Positions 17,501 through 25,630 are shown, counted from the stretch's first letter. The stretch is DNA of 64,000 nucleotides from Pinibacter sp031553495 (GCA_031553495.1 JAVBLN010000016.1:62001-126000); one strand, 5' to 3'. The notes: generated by a model not told the origin, from the sequence alone. Numbers and translations are program-made.

Positions 17501-19000
17501 AAAGTTATCGTAAGTAAAACTTGTTTTACCTGTTTGCAAATCGTTCACAAAAGAAACCTGTTGTTGCAACCTATAGCCAACATCATAAGTAAGTGTATTT
17601 TTTGTAATCCAAGAGCCGGTTGCAGTTTGCCTTGTGTTGATGGTTTGTGTAGGCAATCCTATAAGCCATTTATTTGTGGTTATATTATCATAGGATACTT
17701 CTGAAATATCTTTACTACCATCATCATAAGAAACTGTAGATTTTGTAACATTTCCATAAGCATTGTACTCATTGGCGGTAGAGCGGCTTTGGCCTGTTAG
17801 CTTATCATAAGCCTGCACCCCGGTAAAGCGTATAGTTGCTCTTTTACTATTATCCACATTTACACTCCATGTGTTGGTAATGGTAGAAACATTTGTTTCT
17901 TCTTTTTGCAGCAGACCAAAGTTTGTGGGGCTATAAGTACGTGTAATATTATTGCCTATGATATTATTGTAAGCACTTATTTGCTCAAAACCGCAGAAGC
18001 CAAGGCCTTGTTTGTGTATAACAGCATTTCGATAAGTATACTCTGTATTACTGATCAGATTGCTTTTTAAAGTTTCGCTTATATTTGAAACAACTGACAA
18101 ATGTCCATAAAAATTCTGATAAGGGAATTGTGCGCCGTAACCCTTTTGATAAGTATAATTATATCCTCCATCATCAAGATGCTTGTAAGCAATGCCAGTC
18201 TTCACTCCCATACTGTTAGTAACACCTGTCATTCTGTTTTCATCGGCTTCGCTGCGATTAAATTTTACTTTAGTAATTTTATCATATACATTTAAAATAT
18301 ATTGCTTGCTTACCGGATCCTTTAAATTAGCCACAACTACAGTGGAGTATACATTGTTTGTAGGAATAGCATATTTTTGGATTTTTGTAGTGCTAATCGT
18401 ATTACCTTCTGAATAGTTTATGGATACCTGATCTCCATAAACTGTTACCAAATCGCTCATGCCATCGCCATTCATATCCACAAACCTCACATGGTCTGCA
18501 CGAGTAGAGAGGCAGTTTATAGGCTGCTCAACTATTAAAGGATCATAACACCCTGTTGATATTATGGCCCTTGCTTTATAATATATGCAGTTATTAAGAC
18601 GAACAAATAATATATCGGTTTTCCCATCACCATTTATATCTCCAGGAAAGTACTGCCAATTTTGACTGGTGATATATGTATTATTGACATTGTTGGTATA
18701 CTCGATAATGCTTATTGTTGCATTCGCCCAATCATTTTTTGCAGAAACATTAAAACTATAAACACGAAACCCTGACTCATTGATATGAAAAACATCTGTT
18801 CTTCCATCCCCATCATAATCGCCTGTAAACAATATATCTCCACTTTTATAATTGATTGATGTACCGGTATAAAGCCTTGTGCCATTCATTATATCAAAAA
18901 TGTAAGTGTGGCATGGATCAGGACCAACATTCATAAAAAACTTATTCACTTCTACTGCAAATATTTCATTACGTCCGTCTCCATCAAAATCACCTAACAA
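14531..19000 (-). CDS. Rhs/TcB-TcC-like toxin, main part, with HEYGH zincin-like tip
   Basis: This 1489-residue frame starts at a TTG directly after an in-frame TAG and continues the SpvB-type gene. It begins with FG-GAP/VCBS units (GDFDGDGRNEI, FTGDYDGDGRTDVF, GDINGDGKTDILFV, VDMNGDGMSDLV), then a TcdB-like middle (about 200-420). Many YD repeats follow (YTYDLHSRKASV, YAYDADGNLNSQTDANG, YDALGRITQSKE) to the core end NPVNYNRYAYCLNNPLKYTDPTGG-like boundary near residue 1238. The tip (about 1240-1489) carries LLIHEYGHFVQA (zinc motif HExxH near 1385) and HWTEADANSRS, which could give the third ligand. Rhs shells encapsulate and deliver such tips; the target is unknown. It is followed by a candidate immunity lipoprotein. 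Confidence 0.85.
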   Translation of the reverse strand: MLGDFDGDGRNEIFAVEVNKFFMNVGPDPCHTYIFDIMNGTRLYTGTSINYKSGDILFTGDYDGDGRTDVFHINESGFRVYSFNVSAKNDWANATISIIEYTNNVNNTYITSQNWQYFPGDINGDGKTDILFVRLNNCIYYKARAIISTGCYDPLIVEQPINCLSTRADHVRFVDMNGDGMSDLVTVYGDQVSINYSEGNTISTTKIQKYAIPTNNVYSTVVVANLKDPVSKQYILNVYDKITKVKFNRSEADENRMTGVTNSMGVKTGIAYKHLDDGGYNYTYQKGYGAQFPYQNFYGHLSVVSNISETLKSNLISNTEYTYRNAVIHKQGLGFCGFEQISAYNNIIGNNITRTYSPTNFGLLQKEETNVSTITNTWSVNVDNSKRATIRFTGVQAYDKLTGQSRSTANEYNAYGNVTKSTVSYDDGSKDISEVSYDNITTNKWLIGLPTQTINTRQTATGSWITKNTLTYDVGYRLQQQVSFVNDLQTGKTSFTYDNFGNVLTKSISAYNSGNTLTTKYTYSVNGLFLGTETNPLNQVTGYTYNAQGLLYTSKDFKGNITYYTYDLHSRKASVTTPDGVIVTTTRQWEDGAEAGSKYAVITTTTGAPQSIAYYDELNREVRKKLKGFDGNWVNTDNEYNYKGLLHRTSAPYTTGTKLWTTNSYDAYNRLNETLSATGSKTTYTYSGAAVTANTNGNSETQNYNTFGQLTSITTPAGTISYILRADGQPSSITSPGGTTNIEYDCYGRQKNLTDPSAGVTSYAYDADGNLNSQTDANGKTIGSTYDIYGRIITKTQPEFTTTYSYDTDGRLKDVINTNNTSCSYAYDALGRITQSKEKTGVNEYSVNYTFDASGRLDKAIHQPFNFTVQHFYNGSGYLSLLKDGQGAVLYTIDKVNEYGQQTQRTVYSGALTETNTYNNYGLLTGMKTLLSSGTVVQNKTFDFDAVKGNLNSRTDTYRGLIESFKYDDLDRLTNYGAAGKPQTITYNSGTGTIAGKTDAGSYQYGIGSKPYQVSEIIEDKTKMPLTQAMQKISYASFARPVQIDQAGYVANFTYSDSYYRASMQLLNNSAIAFTRYYFAGGQYEKTVQSAGGTEEILYLDGSPYDATIALQKINGGAPKLLYISRDHLGSVTAIADVQAKNILAEYNYDAWGRLRNPATWEVYATGSEPELILHRGYTGHEHLQQLGLVNANARLYDPLISNFVSADPYIQQPANPVNYNRYAYCLNNPLKYTDPTGGISQFWKRVLSIATGTELLASQHAVTAFVSGLIQGRDISEANKRATQSWQISDGIFEYDEDRSSFWQAGWQIVSRLTWQAGSTLVGDLMAQAPNGRGAVNEVGYFHGATVLSTNEGIERGAGMSVGGFIFLNPADYRLGLNFNNALLIHEYGHFVQARQWGAIGGLTAALSSLRSAAPRNRTAADHDRHWTEADANSRSLKYFLKTGRLSDINDDIHRDQFEEYRNFIRRNENINNRDTYLFWSLFGMSFR

Positions 19001-19003
19001 AAA

Positions 19004-20545
19004 CTATTTCGGTGTTGCATTATAAAAACCATTTTGCGATGAATAAGTTGGAAGAGTAAAAACAGACTCTTTCACTTTGTAAAATCCTCCGTATACATTT
19101 GGGGTGTACGCTCCTATTGTTAACGTCTCATAACCACCATATCCTCCCACTGCATTAATTTTGATTATCTCATCCTCCTGAGAGTCATCTATATTCCCAG
19201 TCAGAGCTGTTCGGAACCCTTCTCCGAGACTCAATTTATAAGGTATACTATATGAAGAAGAAAGATCCTGATAAACATAAATGTTTTCACTAGGACTATA
19301 TTCACCCCATAGTGCTGTGATATTATTGTATTTTGTTGTGGACCATGCATTTTTATTAGGATATACAATAACACCATCACTCTCATCAAAATAAGCAAAC
19401 CGCCCCGGCTGTACAATTACTTTAGTATTGCTCATATCCGCATAACGTTCTGTTACTTCCGTTGTTGACTGAGAAACATTGTCTACAGTACTATTACCAT
19501 AATTAAAAATAAGGGGTGGTAATTCTTTACCCAACTCACTCAAACTTATCTTTTGTAATTGTGTAGAGAAGCCAGTAGGTGATATATAAGCGCATGTATA
19601 TCTTCTCTGTTCTGCACCATTGTAGAACACCTGTATGTAGTTAACAATTGAATTTTGCGGAAACGTAAAGCAATTTTCATAAACATTCTTTTTAAAGTCA
19701 AGCCTGTCACGATAAATTATTTTTACACTGGCAAAGTGTGTAGTACCTTGTAAGCTGTTGCCACCATATTTTATTTCGGTCAATAGCCTTTCTCCATTAC
19801 TATTTTTTTGGTATACATATTCAATATAGTTGCTATTGTTGTCAGTCAATTTCGTTAGAAAAAAAAATCGCCCTGTTTCGTCACTACTGTATTCTGCTTT
19901 ATTGCCATTGGGGTAATATACAGAAGCTGCTATTGCGTTCGCAACTGACATTTTATTCCTGTCTGCTATAATTTTTATTGAGTTATTTGTTTCTGGTTGA
20001 TATTCTAATATAGAACCATTTACATTCACAGCTATTAGCTTTTGACCATCAAGTGAAAGAAAAGGAACTGCCAAATGCATTTCTACATTTGCTGTATACC
20101 CCTCGTGGTATTTGTCAGCATATCTCCGGGTAATAACTGATGCTGCTGAAAGATTCCATCCATAACCAGCATTGCCGCTCCCTGCCTGACCGTTATAAAC
20201 CAACGAAATGTTTGGCTGCATTCCATTAATACCAGGAAACACATTTATAGGCACATTTACCGTGTAAGCACCGCTGCTTGTAACATCTGTGGTATAGGGT
20301 ATTTCACCAACATCGTAAGAAGAAGCCACTGCTCCCATTACTCTGATCTTGGGTGGCTGTTGCGGCTCCAATTCCGGTTCTATTATAAACTTTTCAGCTT
20401 TTTGATACAATAATTGACTATCCACTTTAATAGAAATTATTGCAGAAGCAGAAATACTATCACCCGGGCTTTGCGCTTTAGTAAATAACGGTATAAATAA
20501 AAAGATAAGAAATGAAAGGAAACTTTCATTAAAACGAAATTTCAT
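19004..20545 (-). CDS. SpvB/TcB-type N-terminal part of the Rhs toxin, ended by an in-frame TAG
   Basis: The protein has 513 residues from ATG 20543-20545 (an in-frame ATG five codons earlier is less likely). The signal peptide FNESFLSFLIFLFIPLFTKAQ precedes an SpvB-like domain (SSGAYTVNVPINVFPGINGM, ISLVYNGQAGSGNAGYGWNLS). This family forms the start of the TcB-TcC toxin shell. The reading ends in NATPK then TAG at 19004-19006. One codon later the same frame continues as the FG-GAP region of the next gene, so the natural product was a single protein of about 2000 residues. Whether the TAG is a mutation, an assembly error or read through cannot be seen; there is no separate ribosome site for the second half. 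Confidence 0.85.
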   Translation of the reverse strand: MKFRFNESFLSFLIFLFIPLFTKAQSPGDSISASAIISIKVDSQLLYQKAEKFIIEPELEPQQPPKIRVMGAVASSYDVGEIPYTTDVTSSGAYTVNVPINVFPGINGMQPNISLVYNGQAGSGNAGYGWNLSAASVITRRYADKYHEGYTANVEMHLAVPFLSLDGQKLIAVNVNGSILEYQPETNNSIKIIADRNKMSVANAIAASVYYPNGNKAEYSSDETGRFFFLTKLTDNNSNYIEYVYQKNSNGERLLTEIKYGGNSLQGTTHFASVKIIYRDRLDFKKNVYENCFTFPQNSIVNYIQVFYNGAEQRRYTCAYISPTGFSTQLQKISLSELGKELPPLIFNYGNSTVDNVSQSTTEVTERYADMSNTKVIVQPGRFAYFDESDGVIVYPNKNAWSTTKYNNITALWGEYSPSENIYVYQDLSSSYSIPYKLSLGEGFRTALTGNIDDSQEDEIIKINAVGGYGGYETLTIGAYTPNVYGGFYKVKESVFTLPTYSSQNGFYNATPK

Positions 20546-20814
20546 TTTGTAAGCAATCATAAAATCTAACGTTAAGGTTCAGTAAAAATTGAGCAGGTAA
20601 TTATTGGAATAGGGTATTTAAAGTAATTATATTTAGAGATTGTAAGAATAATACTCATTCGGAAAAAAAACTAATTATTGCCAATTTTGAACCAAATGTG
20701 GCAGCAATTTGAGCTATAAGTATCACTTTTGCTGAATATTTCGAATATATTTTACTGCTATAACAATAACAGATATATTTTTACAAGATCATTTACAGTA
20801 AAAGAGTTTCCTGC

Positions 20815-20885
20815 TGCCAGCCCCAACTGGCGCAAGTATGATAGCATTGTTTGAAAGCTTAGCCAAACTTGTGCCCTACTAATTG
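20815..20885 (+). repeat. Family D repeat, right half
   Basis: CCCAACTGGCGCAAGTATG ... AGCTTAGCCAAACTTGTGCC aligns with the right half of the 10600-10680 element. It is part of the 1.2 kb gene-free stretch 20561-21773; 20561-20814 shows nothing recognisable. Confidence 0.45.
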
Positions 20886-20897
20886 CAAATTGTTTTA

Positions 20898-20976
20898 CTT
20901 TTTTAGACCCGGCTTTTGTAACTCCGGTTAAGCATCGTTGCGTCGCATTTCGTTCATCGGTAGTAATGCTATTGAG
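20898..20976 (+). repeat. Family A repeat, copy 5 (type 2 core, type 1 right flank)
   Basis: T-run, ACCCGGCTTTTGTAACTCCG, GTTAAGCATCGTTG, core CGTCGCATTTCGTTCAT, then CGGTAGTAATGCTATTGAG. The core is that of copies 16-17 while the right flank is that of copy 3. Confidence 0.85.
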
Positions 20977-20999
20977 TTGAGGGTTTAATATCGAAAACC

Positions 21000-21062
21000 C
21001 TCATTGGTTGTTGGTGTGCCTAAGCACAGTGCCGCTCTACACATGCAACAACGGCGAATCCC
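21000..21062 (+). repeat. Family B repeat, copy 2
   Basis: CATTGGTTGTTGGTGTGCCT, a changed centre, then CTACACATGCAACAACGGCGA. Both arms are kept and the loop differs from copy 1. The following 21063-21370 holds no gene; it contains short phrases such as GAGAAATCTCATTGAA and GTCTCACATGAGAC only. Confidence 0.75.
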
Positions 21063-21375
21063 CGAACAACTACAAGGGCTGAAATTTTAATTCATACATA
21101 CTGCTCTGCCGGGACTCGAAACGACGGAGGAGCATTCTATACGGTTTTCAATCATTTCGCAACTATAGCTGTTACCGTCATTTCAAGCCCGCTTATTTTC
21201 AACATATTTGTGATTATGCACCAAGTCTCACATGAGACAACCGGGCGAGAAATCTCATTGAATTATTGTTGTGACAAAAATAATTATACAACATAATGTG
21301 TTGCAAAATTAATTTGTCAGCACCAAGTTTGTTGCTAAAAGCAACAGTATAAGGCTGCAAGGCTACAAGCCTTGC

Positions 21376-21561
21376 AGAGCTTGAATAAATGGAGAATTGA
21401 GAGTGGAGAGTTGAGAATGCTTTATACACTGTTTGCAAGCAAAAACAAAAGCACTCATAACTCAAAACTCATCACTCATAACTTGTTCAATAGCATTCCT
21501 ACCGTACAAGTGAGTGACACAACGATGCTTAATAGTAGCACTACCGCCGGTTACATAAAAG
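21376..21561 (-). repeat. Family A repeat, copy 6, in the long (~190 bp) version
   Basis: The core copy is 21485-21561 (type 1/type 1, minus). The extension 21376-21484 holds, in the inverted sense, the GCTTGCAA, TGGAGAGT and ACTCATAACT phrases in the same order as at 27517-27720. Confidence 0.8.
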
Positions 21562-21721
21562 TTATGAGTTATGAGTTGTGAGTGACAGATTTGATATCTG
21601 AAATTTGAAATTTGAGAAGCTTTGTTTCGAGCTTTCGTGAAAGTATGTGGACAGTGTTTTATTGCAAATACTGTATAGAAGAATCTCAAATTTCAAATCT
21701 AACAAGTAAATATACACCAAC

Positions 21722-21755
21722 AAAAAAAGCCATTGCTTTAACAACGGCTTATATA
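21722..21755 (-). terminator. Terminator of rpsL-rpsG
   Basis: The minus strand reads AAGCCGTTGTTAAAGCAATG then GCTTTTTTTG: a short imperfect stem with a T-run, 20 bp after the rpsG stop. It implies the transcript ends here instead of running to fusA. Confidence 0.65.
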
Positions 21756-21773
21756 ATTCTTTTATATAGAAAA

Positions 21774-22241
21774 TTATACTTTAAAGTGCGAGAAGGCTTT
21801 ATTTGCTTCAGCCATACGGTGAGTATCTTCTTTCTTTTTGAAAGCTCCACCTTCACCTTTGCTGGCAGCAACAATTTCGTTAGCCAGTTTGTCGGCCATG
21901 CTGCGACCGTTTCTTTCACGGCTATAGCGGATCAGCCATTTGATACTTAAAGAAACTTTTCTATCAGGACGCACCTCTGAAGGAATTTGGAAAGTAGCAC
22001 CCCCAATACGACGGCTTCTTACCTCTACACCCGGAGTTACATTACTCAAAGCTTTTTTCCAAATTTCGTAGCCATCTTCATTTGTGATTTTGGCTACTTT
22101 ATCAAGAGCGTCGTAAAAAATTTCGAATGCTATACTTTTTTTACCTTCCCACATGATGTTATTAACAAAGCGTGTAACCAGCTTGTCATTATATTTAGCA
22201 TCGGGAGCCAGAGGTAACTTTTTTGCTTGCGCTTTCCTCAT
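21774..22241 (-). CDS. rpsG: Small ribosomal subunit protein uS7
   Basis: The protein has 155 residues, the normal S7 length, with MRKAQAKK at the start, KFVNNIM-type motif (RFVNNIMWEGKKS), VRSRRIGGATFQIPSEVRP near 75-95 and RNGRSMADKLANEI near 110. It nucleates assembly of the 16S rRNA 3' domain and lies at the decoding-site head. It follows rpsL by 35 bp on the same strand. Instead of fusA, a terminator and a repeat island come next. Confidence 0.97.
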   Translation of the reverse strand: MRKAQAKKLPLAPDAKYNDKLVTRFVNNIMWEGKKSIAFEIFYDALDKVAKITNEDGYEIWKKALSNVTPGVEVRSRRIGGATFQIPSEVRPDRKVSLSIKWLIRYSRERNGRSMADKLANEIVAASKGEGGAFKKKEDTHRMAEANKAFSHFKV

Positions 22242-22276
22242 TGAAAAATCTATTTAAACAGCTTGATGAATTAAAA

Positions 22277-22657
22277 TTATTTTTTTGCTTTTTCTTTCTT
22301 TGTTCCGTATTTAGAACGGCTCTTCTTCCTGTCCTTCACACCGGCAGTATCCAAACTACCACGAACTATGTGATAACGCACACCTGGCAAATCTTTTACA
22401 CGACCTCCGCGTATCAATACAATGGAGTGCTCTTGTAAATTATGACCTTCACCGGGAATGTATGCGATTACCTCCACTTTGTTTGTCAAACGCACTTTAG
22501 CAACTTTACGTAAAGCAGAGTTTGGTTTCTTAGGCGTAGTAGTATATACACGCGTACAAACACCACGACGTTGAGGACATGCATCCAATGCTCTGGACTT
22601 ACTTTTAGCTTTAATAATTTCTCTACCTTTTCTAACTAATTGTTGTATTGTAGGCAT
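22277..22657 (-). CDS. rpsL: Small ribosomal subunit protein uS12
   Basis: The protein has 126 residues from ATG 22655-22657 (MPTIQQLVRKGR, the universal S12 start). An ATG nine codons upstream is rejected because a good promoter -7 box overlaps it. Typical segments are PQRRGVCTRVYTTTPKKPNS, LRKVAKVRL and IPGEGHNLQEHS (decoding-centre loops), then a basic C-terminus. The protein controls tRNA selection. The Lys in TPKKPNS, the site of classic streptomycin resistance changes, is the wild-type residue. It is first gene of the rpsL-rpsG unit. Confidence 0.97.
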   Translation of the reverse strand: MPTIQQLVRKGREIIKAKSKSRALDACPQRRGVCTRVYTTTPKKPNSALRKVAKVRLTNKVEVIAYIPGEGHNLQEHSIVLIRGGRVKDLPGVRYHIVRGSLDTAGVKDRKKSRSKYGTKKEKAKK

Positions 22658-22681
22658 TATAACCTTTTTTATTTGGGACGG

Positions 22682-22713
22682 CAAAGGTAATTTTGATTAC
22701 CTTAAATACCAAA
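22682..22713 (-). promoter_or_regulatory. Promoter of rpsL-rpsG (TTTG-N20-TACCTTTG)
   Basis: On the minus strand TTTG (22710-22713), a 20 nt spacer, and TACCTTTG (22682-22689) match the Bacteroidota -33/-7 consensus. Transcription would start a few bases before 22675, giving a short leader ahead of ATG 22657. Confidence 0.75.
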
Positions 22714-22767
22714 TTTAAAAATACTGTTTTTAAAAAATATTTTATAGTTGTGTAAAACTTGTGAAAA

Positions 22768-23838
22768 TTAAACAGTTACCAACCAATTATATTTATCTTC
22801 TGTTTCTCCGCATCTAATTCCATCCAGTCTTTTTTTCACTTCCGGGGAAATCTTCCATTCGTCCAGGTTAAATTCCATAACCGTGTCTTTATACTTTAAT
22901 TCTTTTATTGGAGAAATGGTGGCCGCGGTTCCCGTTCCGAAAACTTCCTTTAAATTCCCGGCTTTATATACGTTGATCAATTCGTCAATACTTATGGCTC
23001 GTTCTTCTACTTTTAAGCCCATTTCCTTCAGTAGTACTATTACGCTATCTCGGGTAACGCCGGCCAAAATAGTTCCTTCCTCCAGGCCCGGAGTTACTGC
23101 TACATCATTAATCACGAAAAATACGTTCATAGTTCCCACTTCCTGAAGCCATTTATGTTCAAAGGCATCAGTCCACAAAACCTGATCGTAACCTTTGTCT
23201 TTTGCCACTTTTGCGGGATAAAGACTTCCGGCATAGTTCCCGGCGTTTTTTGAAAAACCAACTCCACCAGGTGCTGCCCTGGTGTATTTTTCCTCTACAT
23301 ATATTCTCATGGGTTTACTGTAATATGGCCCTGTAGGACACAATATGATAATAAACTTATATGTATTTGATGCTCTTACTCCTAACGATTCATCTGTTGC
23401 GAACATAAAGGGGCGTATATACAAGGAATGATCATCCATTGTAGGCACCCAGTCTCTTTCAATATCTATTAACTGGCGCATTCCCTCTATAAATATCTCT
23501 TCAGATATATCCGGCATACATAAACGCTCGGCAGAAATATTAAAACGCCTGAAATTATCGTGCGGTCTGAAAATTTTAACTTCACCACTGGCGCTTTTAT
23601 ATGCCTTTATGCCTTCAAAAATTGCTTGTCCGTAATGTAAAGCCATATTTGCCGGACCGATAAGCAAAGGCTGATATGGTCTTATCTCCACTTTTTTCCA
23701 CTCCCCGTCAACATAATCTGCCTCAAGCATATAGTCAGTATAATATTTTCCAAAAGGAGCATTCAGCAGGTTGGCCGAAGGCAATTTACTTTTCTCAATT
23801 TTTGTAACCGGTATAGTATGTGTGGCAATCATATTCAT
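22768..23838 (-). CDS. ilvE: Branched-chain amino acid aminotransferase (class IV, BCAT type)
   Basis: The protein has 356 residues. Fold-type IV PLP enzyme motifs: LHYGQAIFEGIKAY (68-81), IRPFMFATDESLG near 141, FSKNAGNYAGSLYPA with the PLP lysine at about 197, then EVGTMNVFFV near 230 and FGTGTAATISPI near 315. It transfers amino groups between glutamate and the 2-oxo acids of leucine, isoleucine and valine in the cytoplasm. The size and the TGTAATISP segment fit the eukaryote-like BCAT branch common in Bacteroidota. It is upstream of rpsL in the same direction with a 110 bp gap that holds the rpsL promoter. Confidence 0.95.
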   Translation of the reverse strand: MNMIATHTIPVTKIEKSKLPSANLLNAPFGKYYTDYMLEADYVDGEWKKVEIRPYQPLLIGPANMALHYGQAIFEGIKAYKSASGEVKIFRPHDNFRRFNISAERLCMPDISEEIFIEGMRQLIDIERDWVPTMDDHSLYIRPFMFATDESLGVRASNTYKFIIILCPTGPYYSKPMRIYVEEKYTRAAPGGVGFSKNAGNYAGSLYPAKVAKDKGYDQVLWTDAFEHKWLQEVGTMNVFFVINDVAVTPGLEEGTILAGVTRDSVIVLLKEMGLKVEERAISIDELINVYKAGNLKEVFGTGTAATISPIKELKYKDTVMEFNLDEWKISPEVKKRLDGIRCGETEDKYNWLVTV

Positions 23839-23891
23839 TTACATTTGTGCAAAGAAACAACAAAAGTTAGTGGTTGCCAAAATACAATACG

Positions 23892-24413
23892 ATGAGTTTT
23901 AACAGCGTACAATTGCCGGATTTTCTTATAGCAGGCCTATATAAAAAGCTTCTTGTGGAGGAACCACAAAATGCCAATATACATTCCGGGAAAGAAGAAT
24001 TAAAAATGCCGGATTCAAAACCATTGCAATTTCTGGGGAAAAATCTGCAGCATTTTGTAATCCTGGTTTATTACCCCAATGAAGTTTATTTACCTGAGAT
24101 TCAATTAGATTTTCTTGGAAATATTCTTAAAGCATGCCAACTAAACCTGGGAGACGTGGCAATTGTTAATTGTTATTCCCAACCGATCACCTTAGAACAA
24201 TTGCAACCATTACACCCAAAACATATTATCAATTTCGGTGTAGAGCAGATTGCCCCTCAATTAATTACAGATGAACACTTCAGTATAAGAACTCAAAACT
24301 CTATTAACATTATTAATACTCCCGCCTTTGAAATATTGAATCAAAATACCTCCGATGGAAAGCAGCTCAAAGCTAAACTTTGGGGAAGCCTCAAACAATT
24401 GCTAAATATATAA
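23892..24413 (+). CDS. Uncharacterised protein, possible DNA polymerase III psi (HolD)-like fold
   Basis: The protein has 173 residues from ATG 23892 (a TTG 18 bp upstream is weaker). There is no signal or membrane segment. It has an N-terminal FLIAGLYKKLLV helix, then LQHFVILVYYPNEVYLP, LDFLGNILKACQLNLGDVAIVN, IINFGVEQI and a C-terminal TPAFEILNQN ... LKAKLWGSLKQLL. This order (strand, helix with L-NIL-A, strand, then TPA--L and a final LW--L helix) recalls the psi subunit, which ends with SPALTDL ... RAALWQQI. The likeness is by eye only and may reflect a shared uracil-glycosylase-like fold. It is 17 bp upstream of rdgB on the same strand and divergent from ilvE. Confidence 0.6.
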   Translation: MSFNSVQLPDFLIAGLYKKLLVEEPQNANIHSGKEELKMPDSKPLQFLGKNLQHFVILVYYPNEVYLPEIQLDFLGNILKACQLNLGDVAIVNCYSQPITLEQLQPLHPKHIINFGVEQIAPQLITDEHFSIRTQNSINIINTPAFEILNQNTSDGKQLKAKLWGSLKQLLNI

Positions 24414-24430
24414 TACATTTGCAACCTTTT

Positions 24431-25006
24431 ATGAAATTAATTTTTGCAACCAACAACCAACATAAAGTTGAAGAAATTCAATTTGTCATTAACAAAAAGT
24501 TCGAAATCGTTTCATTGAAGGATGCAGAAATTGATATAGAAATACCAGAACCACACGATACCCTTGAAGATAATGCTATAGAAAAAGCATGCACCATTTA
24601 TTCTCTTAAAAATATCAATTGTTTTAGTGAAGACACAGGCTTGGAAGTGGATGCCCTGAATGGGGAACCGGGCGTAAAAAGCGCCAGGTATGCAGGAGCC
24701 GGCAAGGATTTTCAGAAAAATATTGAGAAACTTCTAAGTAAACTGGAAGGCGAAACTAACCGGAAAGCCCGTTTTAGAACAGTTATTGCACTTATATTAA
24801 ATGACAGGAAATATTTGTTCGAAGGTATTTGTGAAGGCCGCATTGCATACTCACCCAAAGGAACAAACGGTTTTGGGTATGATGCTGTTTTTATACCAGA
24901 GAACGCAACAAAAACATTTGCAGAAATGACAATGGAAGAAAAAAACCACTATAGCCATAGGAAGAAAGCTACTGAAAAATTAGTTTTATTTTTAAATAAA
25001 CAGTAG
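24431..25006 (+). CDS. rdgB: XTP/dITP diphosphatase (Ham1/RdgB)
   Basis: The protein has 191 residues from ATG 24431 (MKLIFATNNQHKVEEIQ). Motifs: FATNNQHKVEEI (nucleotide-binding start), EDTGLEVDALNGEPGVKSARYAG (catalytic acidic region), GFGYDAVFIP and the end HYSHRKKA. It hydrolyses dITP, XTP and similar damaged purine triphosphates to monophosphates, keeping them out of DNA and RNA. It follows the psi-like gene by 17 bp, so the two are likely co-transcribed, which would be sensible if both touch DNA synthesis (inference). Confidence 0.95.
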   Translation: MKLIFATNNQHKVEEIQFVINKKFEIVSLKDAEIDIEIPEPHDTLEDNAIEKACTIYSLKNINCFSEDTGLEVDALNGEPGVKSARYAGAGKDFQKNIEKLLSKLEGETNRKARFRTVIALILNDRKYLFEGICEGRIAYSPKGTNGFGYDAVFIPENATKTFAEMTMEEKNHYSHRKKATEKLVLFLNKQ

Positions 25007-25060
25007 ATTTTAATAGTTTTACTTTTTTAAGTTTTTTTTATTACTCTAGAAAATAAAAAA

Positions 25061-25627
25061 GTGCTTTTAGAAAGCAACCAAAATATATCAGAACACGACT
25101 TAATTCAAGGGTGTCTTGAAGGTAACAGACGTTCTCAGGAGGCTTTATATCAAAGATTTTCTCCTAAGATGTATGGTATATGCCTTCGTTACACCTCTAA
25201 CCATGATGATGCCGCCGATCTATTACAGGAAGGCTTCATTAAGGTGTTTAAGAATTTGGAAAAATTTAGAGGTGAAGGTTCTTTTGAAGGATGGATGCGC
25301 AGGGTTTTTGTAAATACTTGTATTGAACATTTTCGAAGAAAGGTGTATCTTAACAGTATCACTGAAAATGAGGAAAGAACAATTGAAGATTTTTCTGCAA
25401 ATGCCCTTGATAATTTGGCCGAAAAAGACATTGTGCAACTAATTCAGGAATTATCGCCAGGATACCGTACCGTATTTAACCTTTATGTAGTTGAAGGTTA
25501 TTCACATAAGGAAATTGCGGACTTGTTACAAATAAGCGAAGGAACCAGTAAATCTCAACTAGCAAGAGCAAAAATGCTTTTGCAAAAAAGAGTTAAAAAC
25601 CTATTGGAAGAAAATAAGCTTGATTAA
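25061..25627 (+). CDS. ECF-type RNA polymerase sigma factor
   Basis: The protein has 188 residues from a GTG start. Region 2 (about 25-95) holds the LYQRFSPKMYGICLRYTSN, DAADLLQEGFIKVFKNLEKF and WMRRVFVNTCIEHFRRK helices. Region 4 (about 125-180) holds the YRTVFNLYVVEGYSHKEIA and LQISEGTSKSQLARAKMLLQ helix-turn-helix. It directs RNA polymerase to a stress- or surface-related regulon. The next gene, 3 bp away, encodes a membrane protein that is probably its anti-sigma factor, so activity is likely controlled by sequestration. Target genes cannot be read here. Confidence 0.93.
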   Translation: MLLESNQNISEHDLIQGCLEGNRRSQEALYQRFSPKMYGICLRYTSNHDDAADLLQEGFIKVFKNLEKFRGEGSFEGWMRRVFVNTCIEHFRRKVYLNSITENEERTIEDFSANALDNLAEKDIVQLIQELSPGYRTVFNLYVVEGYSHKEIADLLQISEGTSKSQLARAKMLLQKRVKNLLEENKLD

Positions 25628-25630
25628 GTA

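Noticed and set aside
19004..19006. TAG as a pyrrolysine or selenocysteine-like recoded codon
   Set aside because: No recoding element or associated gene is visible, and amber recoding is not expected in this phylum; error, mutation or simple readthrough is more likely.
21063..21370. Possible gene remnant before rpsG
   Set aside because: No frame longer than a few dozen codons with coding character; only short repeat-like phrases.
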